21,768 nucleotides of DNA from positions 1-21,768 of the forward strand of contig JBKGZM010000030.1 of assembly GCA_046545575.1 (NCBI GenBank), in the 5' to 3' direction. The translations under genes were made by a program, and so were the position numbers. Below, piece by piece: positions 13,367 through 20,272 of this stretch. The DNA is from JAGXOF01 sp046545575. Its GTDB lineage: Bacteria; Chloroflexota; Dehalococcoidia; SZUA-161; SpSt-899. The notes beneath the pieces were generated by a model. The model was not told where the DNA came from, did no database searches, and saw only the letters and a list, made by a program, of their open reading frames with translations. Positions within the stretch are counted from its first letter, which is position 1; every line of letters begins with the position of its first letter.

Positions 13367-15465
13367 CGTACGGCAACCCCTCCCTCTATTTTCTCCCTAG
13401 CAACGACAGCCGCCCCAAGCGCTCCCACAAGCTGAGGCTCCTCAGGCACCAGTATCCGGAACCCCATCTCCTTTTCAAGGGTAGTAAGCAGCCCTCTGTT
13501 GAGCGCCACCCCACCCGACAAAGCGACGTCTTTCTCAATGCCAACCCGCTTGCAAAGGGCCATAGTGCGGCCTACCACGGAAGCATAGATGCCAGCGACC
13601 ACATCCTCCAAAGGTGTAGGGGGATCACGATGTACATGGGAGATGACCTCGGACTCAGCGAATACAGCGCAGGTACCTGTTATGCTAGCGGGCTCTTTAG
13701 CATTAAGAGACATCTCGGCCATCTGTTCGATGGGCACCTGCATCAATTTGGCCATCTGTTGAAGGAAAATTCCTGTGCCAGCCGCACACTTATCGTGGTT
13801 AGCCCATTCACTAACGCCTCCTCGCTCATTAACCTTCACGACGGTACTGCTTTCCGCACCCATATCTATCACCATTCGTGCGGAAGGGAAAAGATAGGAT
13901 ATCCCGCGGGCCAGACATGTGGTAAGCGCTTTCTGCTCATGGCTAAAGGAAATATCCTTGCCACCCACGCCAGTCGAAATGATATACACATCGTCAAAGC
14001 CAAGTCCAGCTTTTCTCAAGGCTTCCTCCGCTACTCCTCTGGCAGTGGGGTCAGCGTCATCGCCTGACGCGGTTATCACCGAGGACAAGACAGTGTCTCC
14101 GTCAAGGATAGCTGCCTTGGTTGTTAGCCCTCCGATATCTATCCCAAGGGCTTTCATACTTCCCGATGAACGGCCGACGCTCCAGGGAGTCGAGGAATCC
14201 TTCCCCGATTTCAGAAGCTCAAAGAAACCTTCCAATTTACCCCTGACCTCTTCCTCGGAAGTCGCCGTCTGGTCAACCACATCACAATCAAGCGTTAATA
14301 CAGGAATATTCAGCTCACTTAACGCATCTTTAAAGAGCTTGATAGTAGCACAGGTATGCCGGCATCCGACATCCGCGTAATATATCGCACCATCCACCTT
14401 GTACTGCTCAGCACAATCAACGATGCTATCGAGCGCCCTCTCATCCATCGGACCGTACATTCTCATCTCGGGGATCATGTAGGATTTCCGGGCCACGCTC
14501 TCCAGCGGTTTGGATGGATCCAGGTTTCCTTCGCCCCAAAAGGTGAAGAACGGCTCGATGACGCTCACCGCCCCAAACTCCTGTGAGATTCTTCCCAAAA
14601 AGCCCATCAAATACATAGGCGGTATAAAGAGACTCATAAGCCGAAACTGCTCGTTTTCCACCGCACCCTTTCCTTCCTCAACCATGTCGCTTAATTCCTG
14701 CCGCAGGGTCTCAAGGTACTCGATGGCCTCAGGCTGACCCGGGAACAGGTAATCCACCGATACAAGCTCCAGGAATCCCTGAGGACTGAACGGGGTCGGC
14801 ACGACTTTGCGCAGTTCATTTATCTCACGAGTAAGCTGAATCTGCCGATCCATACGGGAGACGATCTCCGAGAGACGGTCCCAATCCATTCTCCGGCCCG
14901 ATTTCTCCTCCAGGAAATCAACCATGTCCTGTAACTCGCCGACCAGATACCCGATCTCACGATCACTGTCCTTGAACGGCCGATCGATGAAAAATCCCGG
15001 ACAGCCCGTCATCTCCATTATAAGCTCACCGCTCTTGGCCGTGTTATCACAGACCATATTGGACCACAGCATCGCATCAGGCCTGGGCACTGTCCCGAGC
15101 TTGAAGGCACCGGCCAGCCCCCGATGCGGGGTACATATCTCCGATGCGAGCCCCAGCTCGGACCCTGCCTGCAGGATATCATCACACTCACCCGTGAAGA
15201 GCGAAATCATCCAGGTAGTTGTCTCCGCATGCATAGGGACCATGCCCATGGCATAGATAAGCTCAGACGGGAAAAACACCGTATGTGCAGCCACGAAGTC
15301 CCCATTATCATGGGCATTGAGAAGACGAGTGAAATACTTGGTGAGCATGTCGTAGTACATCGCCTCGCTCTTACGAGCGCCAGGGCGTCTCTGATTCATC
15401 CTGTTAATAAGCTGACATGCACGGACAATGGATTTAATCTTGCTGCTCTGGGGCTCAGCCATCAT
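13363..15465 (-). CDS. Fused benzoyl-CoA reductase: BcrB-like subunit joined to BcrA/D-type ATPase
   Basis: 700 residues in two parts. Residues 1 to about 415 belong to the 2-hydroxyacyl-CoA dehydratase/BcrB-BcrC family (FFPSELIYAMGMVPMHAET near the start, ADVGCRHTCATIKLFKDAL and VLTLDCDVVDQTATSEEE near its end) and are close to BcrB in length. A short Ser/Gly-rich linker (about 416-436) leads to M437 and a complete ASKHA ATPase: GIDIGGLTTKAAIL (441-454), IDMGAESSTV, HDKCAAGTG (557-565), GTCAVFAESE (597-606) and LSGGVALNRG. C560 and C599 are the expected cluster ligands. In characterised class I reductases these are separate proteins. The gene overlaps both neighbours by ATGA, pointing to fixed stoichiometry. 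An activator-dehydratase fusion for another acyl-CoA is the alternative. Confidence 0.88.
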   Translation of the reverse strand: MMAEPQSSKIKSIVRACQLINRMNQRRPGARKSEAMYYDMLTKYFTRLLNAHDNGDFVAAHTVFFPSELIYAMGMVPMHAETTTWMISLFTGECDDILQAGSELGLASEICTPHRGLAGAFKLGTVPRPDAMLWSNMVCDNTAKSGELIMEMTGCPGFFIDRPFKDSDREIGYLVGELQDMVDFLEEKSGRRMDWDRLSEIVSRMDRQIQLTREINELRKVVPTPFSPQGFLELVSVDYLFPGQPEAIEYLETLRQELSDMVEEGKGAVENEQFRLMSLFIPPMYLMGFLGRISQEFGAVSVIEPFFTFWGEGNLDPSKPLESVARKSYMIPEMRMYGPMDERALDSIVDCAEQYKVDGAIYYADVGCRHTCATIKLFKDALSELNIPVLTLDCDVVDQTATSEEEVRGKLEGFFELLKSGKDSSTPWSVGRSSGSMKALGIDIGGLTTKAAILDGDTVLSSVITASGDDADPTARGVAEEALRKAGLGFDDVYIISTGVGGKDISFSHEQKALTTCLARGISYLFPSARMVIDMGAESSTVVKVNERGGVSEWANHDKCAAGTGIFLQQMAKLMQVPIEQMAEMSLNAKEPASITGTCAVFAESEVISHVHRDPPTPLEDVVAGIYASVVGRTMALCKRVGIEKDVALSGGVALNRGLLTTLEKEMGFRILVPEEPQLVGALGAAVVAREKIEGGVAVR

Positions 15466-16634
15466 TTCTTCTTTCCTTCCAGCATTTCTATGAAAGCCTG
15501 GACCCTTGTCTGAATCTGGCCGGAACCGGGCGTTCCGTACTCCACATCCAGGGCCAGGGTTGGTATTCCCTCCGCTTTCAACCTTTCGGTAAGGATAGGA
15601 AGGTCATGGCAATAAGGTACGCAGTACCTCACGATCTGGCTGATCACGCCATCGACCCTGAACTCCTTAGCGAGGTCAATAATCCGGTCGAAACGCTCAT
15701 CCGAGGGGAACATACGAGCACAGGGGAAATTATTCAAATAGCGACGGGAAATGGCTTCAACAGGGGAACTTGTCCCATCCAAAACTACCGGATCGCCCCA
15801 GTACCTCGTGCTCGTGCAAAGTTCATCTGTCACGACAATCCCACCCTGATCCTCGATGATTTTGATGAACATGGGGTTCGTCAGAACACTGCCCACGAGC
15901 ATGATACGAGCGCGGCCCTTATTCTCATTCCCGGAATCCTTGACCTCCTTCAGTAGTTCCTCAGTCCAGGGATTAAAACTCTCCTTGGGCATGCGAAAGC
16001 TGGCATTCAAGACCTCCATCGTTTCGGCGCCCGTAATCGGGGGATTATCCCACTTGCGAAATTCGTAGAGTTCCTTCAAAAGCCTTCGGGACTCATTATA
16101 AAGGTTAATGGAATCGTAGAGTGCATCATCGCTTATTGTAAAGCCCAGGTAGTCCTCAAGATGGCTCTTGAAATCCACAACTTCCTGATAGTAAAGGGAA
16201 TGGGCTCTTTCCGTGTATTTTCGCGGCACGGTCAGCACGTGATGGAAGGGTGTGCCAATGTAGTGTCGCCAGAGGTCAAACAGGCGGCGAGCGCCATCGC
16301 ACGTCGAGCCGCCAACTACTCCGTCCAGGAAGTCATATTCGCCCCGCAAACCCATCTGGAGGCAACTACGGGAGAATGAGCAGTTGTTAACGTAGAGATA
16401 GGCATCGCCATCGGTGAGCTCCGTCTCCTCGATATTCCCCACAATTCGTATGGGCAATATGCCAGCAGCGTGCATTATCTCTTCAGGGGAATAGGTACAA
16501 AGCCAGCCGAAGACTTTCCCGCCCCTGTTTTTATGTTCCAGAAGCTGCGTGGTCTTGGGAAAAGCTTCATTTACCTCTCGGAACTGCTCAAGCGCCTTTA
16601 GTCGAACGTTACCTGTACGTGTCGTCTCCACCAT
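15462..16634 (-). CDS. Benzoyl-CoA reductase subunit, BcrC-like (HgdB family)
   Basis: About 390 residues, close to BcrC. It shares the 2-hydroxyacyl-CoA dehydratase D-component fold: WLCTYSPEEIMHAAGILPIR (44-63, with C46), VNNCSFSRSCLQ, GGSTCDGARRL, TDELCTSTRYWGDPV, QIVRYCVPYCHD and LDVEYGTPGSGQIQTRVQAF. The conserved cysteines are candidates for [4Fe-4S] ligands of the catalytic module, which reduces the aromatic ring at two electrons per turn driven by ATP hydrolysis in the partner ATPases. The start is uncertain. The frame is open to TTG 16676, but a perfect TATAAT at 16688-16683 would put the transcript start there, so ATG 16634 is more likely, though its ribosome site is poor. It overlaps the next gene by four bases. 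Confidence 0.87.
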   Translation of the reverse strand: MVETTRTGNVRLKALEQFREVNEAFPKTTQLLEHKNRGGKVFGWLCTYSPEEIMHAAGILPIRIVGNIEETELTDGDAYLYVNNCSFSRSCLQMGLRGEYDFLDGVVGGSTCDGARRLFDLWRHYIGTPFHHVLTVPRKYTERAHSLYYQEVVDFKSHLEDYLGFTISDDALYDSINLYNESRRLLKELYEFRKWDNPPITGAETMEVLNASFRMPKESFNPWTEELLKEVKDSGNENKGRARIMLVGSVLTNPMFIKIIEDQGGIVVTDELCTSTRYWGDPVVLDGTSSPVEAISRRYLNNFPCARMFPSDERFDRIIDLAKEFRVDGVISQIVRYCVPYCHDLPILTERLKAEGIPTLALDVEYGTPGSGQIQTRVQAFIEMLEGKKK

Positions 16635-16682
16635 AACAACCGAATAGACTCTCTTCCAGCCAAGCCTGCGCCCCAAACCGTA

Positions 16683-16688
16683 ATTATA
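16683..16688 (-). promoter_or_regulatory. -10 box of a possible reductase operon promoter
   Basis: Minus strand TATAAT in the 21-nt gap after degV, with only a weak -35 candidate inside the degV tail. If used, transcription would begin near 16676 and the reductase genes could be expressed without degV and the upstream SDR. Confidence 0.4.
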
Positions 16689-16697
16689 CTAAACTAT

Positions 16698-17576
16698 CTA
16701 ACCGTTGAACAGGTCCAGCTCCGGTTGAAACCCTACGAAAATAGATCCTGGACCTGCCCCGTAACCCATGACCGGGCTATATTCACTGAGCGTCAGACTC
16801 AAGCAATTGAAGTCCTGCCTTAGCAATTCGATTACCCTGTCAGCCATACCGGGAGCTGCGGCATGCGAAACCAGGAAATGAAGGCTGTCCGAGTCCGCCT
16901 TCTCCTTCACAAGCTCGACAAGGCGTTTCATACCATCCTCCCTCTTCCTCGCCCTTCCCAGAAATTCCACCTTCCCTTCGTCAGTCAGCCAGTTTATAGG
17001 TCTTATGTTAAGTATGGACGCTAACCTGGACGCGGTTTTTGACATACGTCCCGTTCTGTAGATATAACGCAAAGTATCCAGCAACATGATACCACCAGTT
17101 TCCTCTCGGACCTTCTCAGCCACATCTGCCACCTGGTCCATAGTCATACCCTGAGCTGCCGCTTTGGCCGCAGCCAGGACCACGAGCCCCTGCGCACCTG
17201 CACAAGTCCTTGAGTCCCAAACACGTATACTTGTCCCAGGCGATTGCTCCTGAAAACTATCCGCAGCCAGAGTCACCGTTTTGAAGAGCGCACTGAGCGC
17301 CGAAGACATGGTAATCACGAGTATGCTCTCCACCCTTGACTCGATCTTCCGGAATTCACTAACGACATCACCAGGAGCAAGCGCAGATGTGATAAACCTG
17401 TCGGGATCCTTCCTTATAAAGTCGTACGCCTGTGTCGGGCTTATTGTGACACCATCTATATATGTTTCGCCATTGATATGAATATTGGCTGCCGGGAACA
17501 CCGCGATTTTGTACTCCTCCGCCAGTTCCCTGGGGATACAAGCAACACTGTCAGTCATGACCAGCACATTTGACAT
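16698..17576 (-). CDS. DegV family fatty-acid-binding protein
   Basis: 292 residues with the DegV signature: VLVMTDSVACIP at the N-terminus, the second ligand segment VITMSSALSALFKT (87-100), LLDTLRYIYRTGRMSK, and GYGAGPGSIFVGF at the C-terminus. DegV/FakB proteins bind a fatty acid between two domains and, in Firmicutes, present it to the kinase FakA. No FakA-like kinase is in the window. Its place between an SDR and the reductase operon is unusual; it might bind an aliphatic or alicyclic acid of the pathway, but this is only inference. Start ATG with GGAGG and good spacing. It follows the SDR by 45 nt and may be co-transcribed with it. Confidence 0.88.
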   Translation of the reverse strand: MSNVLVMTDSVACIPRELAEEYKIAVFPAANIHINGETYIDGVTISPTQAYDFIRKDPDRFITSALAPGDVVSEFRKIESRVESILVITMSSALSALFKTVTLAADSFQEQSPGTSIRVWDSRTCAGAQGLVVLAAAKAAAQGMTMDQVADVAEKVREETGGIMLLDTLRYIYRTGRMSKTASRLASILNIRPINWLTDEGKVEFLGRARKREDGMKRLVELVKEKADSDSLHFLVSHAAAPGMADRVIELLRQDFNCLSLTLSEYSPVMGYGAGPGSIFVGFQPELDLFNG

Positions 17577-17621
17577 GGGTGACCTCCACAGATAAATCCT
17601 AAATCCGAAACACGAAATCCT

Positions 17622-18431
17622 TTACGATACAAGATAGCCGCCATCCACCACGATCAATTCCCCGGTTATGTAGCTTGCCAAATCCGAGGCCAGGAACAAA
17701 GCTACGCGAGCTACCTCGTCAGGGGCCCCCATCCTTCCCAAAGCCATACGGGACATGAATTCCTTCAAGTCCTTTAACTGCGACTTATCGTTTTCTCCCG
17801 TATGTGAAAAGATAGCCTGCGTCTTAACAGCGCCGGGAGCTATGGCATTGACCCGGATACGCTCCGGTCCAAGCTCGCGCGCCATACTCCTGGTCAACAT
17901 CAAAACACCGCCCTTGGAGGAGTCGTAAGCAGACATTCCCCCAAAAGACGGATGAAGAGCATCAATGGATGCGAGATTTATAATACATCCGCCTCGCTTA
18001 TCCTGTATCATATGCTGACTCGCATAGCGGCTACACAGGAACGTGCCGGTAAGATTCACAGCCAGCGCTTGCTGAAAATCAGCGCCCGTCATCTCGGAGA
18101 GCGGGATTCGAGGGTAAACACCCGCATTATTCACAAGTATATCAATGCCGCCCATTGCGCTCACAGCGGTATCAATCATCCGTTGCACCTCCTCCTCGCT
18201 CCTCACATCACACCGGGCAAAATGCACCGTGTATCCACAGCTTTCAAGTTCCTTGGAGGAATCCTGAGCTGCCCGGGCGTCTAAATCCGCGATGAACACG
18301 GTTGCGCCCGCTTCAGCAAGCCGATGACAAATGGCCAAACCTATACCAGCCGCTCCGCCGGTCACCACGGCCCTCTTGCCTGACAGGCTCATTAGGTCGG
18401 TAAGTGGAGCTTCCCCTCTCGATGCAGTCAT
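17622..18431 (-). CDS. SDR-family oxidoreductase (upstream of degV)
   Basis: 269 residues of the classical short-chain dehydrogenase/reductase type: TGGAAGIG (24-31), NNAG (101-104), S155, Y169 and K173 (YDSSK), ending ITGELIVVDGGYLVS. The acidic DLDAR after the second strand suggests NAD(H) rather than NADPH. The substrate is unknown. It may be the first gene of the aromatic cluster, and oxidation of a 3-hydroxyacyl-CoA or a cyclic alcohol would suit the context. The chosen ATG has a weak AGGTG site only four bases upstream; an internal ATG at codon 14 is possible and would remove a poorly conserved tail. It is clearly distinct from the SDR at 8160-8909, so not a recent duplicate. Confidence 0.83.
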   Translation of the reverse strand: MTASRGEAPLTDLMSLSGKRAVVTGGAAGIGLAICHRLAEAGATVFIADLDARAAQDSSKELESCGYTVHFARCDVRSEEEVQRMIDTAVSAMGGIDILVNNAGVYPRIPLSEMTGADFQQALAVNLTGTFLCSRYASQHMIQDKRGGCIINLASIDALHPSFGGMSAYDSSKGGVLMLTRSMARELGPERIRVNAIAPGAVKTQAIFSHTGENDKSQLKDLKEFMSRMALGRMGAPDEVARVALFLASDLASYITGELIVVDGGYLVS

Positions 18432-18828
18432 CTAACACCTAACCCGGACAAGCCGGAACCAATCCACCTCTGACGGACAGGCTGTCACCCTCACTCCTTC
18501 GGCTTCGCTCAGGACAGGCTTAATCCTCTTTCCCTTGGTGGGAGAGAGCTAGAGTGAGGGGGAATTCTTTGCCATACTGATTTTCATCAGCACAAGCCTT
18601 CGGGCTGAGGCCCTAGAGGCCGAAGGCTTTGCTCAAGACTTGACATTTAAGAGACTAAGAATTAACAGTACCAAGACAGCCTAGGCTTCTTAGGTATTGT
18701 AAATCCACAACATGCCTCTCGTCAAGCATACGGGCATAGAGTATCTATGAAGGAGCAATCTGACGCACAGATTTGGGGCGAGAATTTAGTTAACGGGAAA
18801 TTCCGGAGAGGATTAATTGTAGAATCGG
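18432..18828. other. Intergenic region with repeat and hairpin
   Basis: No gene seen. It holds the inverted-repeat element at 18488-18560 and a 10-bp stem, AAGCCTTCGG (18594-18603) with CCGAAGGCTT (18620-18629). The promoter of the SDR gene should be here on the minus strand, but I could not find a convincing pair of boxes. Confidence 0.55.
18488..18560. repeat. Inverted-repeat element related to the one at 1142-1193
   Basis: Outer arms CCCTCACT (18488-18495) and AGTGAGGG (18553-18560). The inner TTTCCCTTGGTGGGAGAGAG resembles the second stem of the element at 1171-1193, and both copies end in a GAGGG-type run. This suggests two diverged members of one family. Confidence 0.6.
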
Positions 18829-19426
18829 CTATCCAACCGAAAACTCCCCTCGAAAAAGCCTCGTTTTCAGATCATCGACATCTATGGCCTTTGAGAGCGC
18901 ATCATTGGGGCTTATGAATCCCCGCGATACCAGACGTTCCAGAGCCTGATCAAGGGTTTGCATCCCATGCTGAGCCCCTGTCTGCAGGGCATTGGGCAAC
19001 TGGTAAGTCCTCCCCTCCCGGATGAGGTTTCTCACAGCACTGGTGGCTACCATAACCTCCACCGCCGCAACACGGCCGGAGCCATCGCTTTTAGTTAGTA
19101 AAGTCTGGTAGAGAACTCCTTCGAGAGCAGTGGAGAGTTGCATTCTGATCTGCTGTTGCTGGTGGGGAGGAAAGGCATCGATAATGCGCCGCAGCAAGTG
19201 TAGTGGATTTACCGGACCCGGTCGGGCCCGTCACCAGAACCAGCCCTCGCGGCTTTAAGGACAGGGTCTCGCATACCTCCGGCAATCCCAGATCTCGTAT
19301 ACCGGGGACTTCCGTCTGGACCAAACGAAAAGCGAGGCCGATGGTCCCGCGGGAAAGATAAGCATTGACACGGAATCGGTCCAGCCCCTCAACTGAATAA
19401 GCAAAGTCGAGTTCCGAAATATGCAT
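18829..19426 (-). pseudogene. pilT remnant (type IV pilus retraction ATPase) with two internal deletions
   Basis: Translation starts well (GGAGG, seven bases, ATG) with MHISELDFAYSVEG, then GLDRFRVNAY and the Walker A segment LVLVTGPTGSGKSTTL. At about 19197-19210 the reading frame shifts by one, and the protein resumes at LLRRIIDAFPPHQQQQIRMQ and runs through AVEVMVATSAVRNLIREGR and LQTGAQHGMQTLDQAL to its natural end at 18829. Two parts of PilT (normally about 350 residues) are gone: some 65-70 residues after the first few codons, in frame, and roughly 100 or more between Walker A and LRRIID, including Walker B and the His box. About 199 codons remain. It cannot make a working hexameric ATPase. 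No other pilus gene is in the window. Confidence 0.85.
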
Positions 19427-19486
19427 TATGAAACCTCCATGCGCACCAGAGACTGGCAGAAAGCCAGGAGCAACAAAGCACCTCTA

Positions 19487-19555
19487 TCATTTTGCCTCCA
19501 GCATTTCCTTGATGACCCAAAGCAAGTCCGTCAAAGAGTACGGCTTCTGCAGGAA
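19487..19555 (-). pseudogene. C-terminal tail of a response-regulator receiver domain
   Basis: The minus strand encodes FLQKPYSLTDLLWVIKEMLE followed by two residues and a stop. This is the conserved K-P turn and last helix of a CheY-like receiver domain. A stop codon (TAA) stands directly before the first F in this frame, and the rest of the domain, including the phosphorylated aspartate, is missing. It lies just upstream of the pilT remnant; the upstream end abuts the transposase fragment. Confidence 0.6.
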
Positions 19556-19740
19556 TTAGTGGAATCCACAAAATCTCTTACTGCCTTGGATCGATGTACT
19601 GGATGACCGTCTACTATTGAGAAACACCGGTCCTTTTGTGTATTGCATCAGTCGCTTGCAGAACTCCATGAATGTCGAGGATTCGAGCTTGCCTTCCTCT
19701 CTGTTGTACCGCGCGCATCCGTATCTGCTCAAGGGTCCGA
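19556..19740 (-). mobile_element. IS630-type transposase fragment, frameshifted
   Basis: One frame reads EEGKLESSTFMEFCKRLMQY and on to TKGPVFL. After one extra A near 19617-19618 the next frame reads IVDGHPVHRSKAVRDFVDST. Joined, this is the central DDE-domain block of IS630/ISxo-like transposases, with the D of LIVDGHP as catalytic residue. The beginning and the usual FFLPPYSPxLNPxE block are absent. It starts four bases after the mog stop, so insertion or a later deletion reached right up to that gene. No terminal inverted repeats remain that I can identify. Confidence 0.65.
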
Positions 19741-19743
19741 TGA

Positions 19744-20259
19744 TCAAGCATCCATCCTCCGATGAAAATCAGGAGATGCACACTCTGAGGCCTCACCACG
19801 CAGCGTCTCGATGGCGTGGGGTAGGGCGGGGAGGATGGCCCCGAGGCACTCTCGTACCGCCTTGGCGCTGCCTGGCAAGTTTATGATCAGACTCCTCCCA
19901 CGGACTCCTGAAACGCCCCGGCTCAGCATTCCCATGGGAGTCTTTTTCAAACTCTCCGCTCGCATGACCTCGGAGAATCCCGGAGCAAGTCGGTCCATAA
20001 CCGCCAGAGTAGCTTCTGGAGTAACATCACGGGGGCTTAGTCCAGTGCCTCCGCTTGTAAGAATCAGATCAATATTTGAATTATCAGCCCACTCCTTTAG
20101 CTTTTCCGATATCTCTACCTGCTCATCAGGAACGACCTCGTAATGGCTGACTTTAGCCCCAAGGCCAGAAAGGAGCTCTCTGATCACGGAACCCGCTGTA
20201 TCTTCCCGCTCCCCTTTGGAACCTTTGTCGCTCACCGTCAAAATGGCAGCACTGAACAT
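19744..20259 (-). CDS. Molybdenum cofactor biosynthesis protein, MogA/MoaB family
   Basis: 171 residues: AAILTVSDKGSKGEREDTAG at the start, the molybdopterin-binding LTSGGTGLSPRDVTPEAT (67-84) and LPGSAKAVRECLGAILPALPH near the end. This family adenylates molybdopterin before metal insertion; MogA and MoaB cannot be told apart here with certainty. It is single-domain and full length. It lies 13 nt after hisS with an excellent ribosome site (AAGGAGGG), so the two form an operon. Its last codons run into the IS630 fragment, so the C-terminal HRRMDA could have been altered by the insertion. Confidence 0.92.
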   Translation of the reverse strand: MFSAAILTVSDKGSKGEREDTAGSVIRELLSGLGAKVSHYEVVPDEQVEISEKLKEWADNSNIDLILTSGGTGLSPRDVTPEATLAVMDRLAPGFSEVMRAESLKKTPMGMLSRGVSGVRGRSLIINLPGSAKAVRECLGAILPALPHAIETLRGEASECASPDFHRRMDA

Positions 20260-20272
20260 GCTCCCTCCTTGT

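Noticed and set aside
13336..14067. Open frame of 243 codons antisense to the reductase fusion
   Set aside because: The minus-strand gene has complete conserved motifs; the antisense frame has no recognisable domain and no ribosome site, so it is a shadow.
18640..18668. TTGACA on the plus strand as a promoter
   Set aside because: The matching -10 position reads TAACAG and no plus-strand gene follows.
18829..19426. Programmed frameshifting joining the two pilT frames
   Set aside because: More than a hundred core residues, including Walker B, are missing at the frame change, so a frameshift would not restore a working protein.
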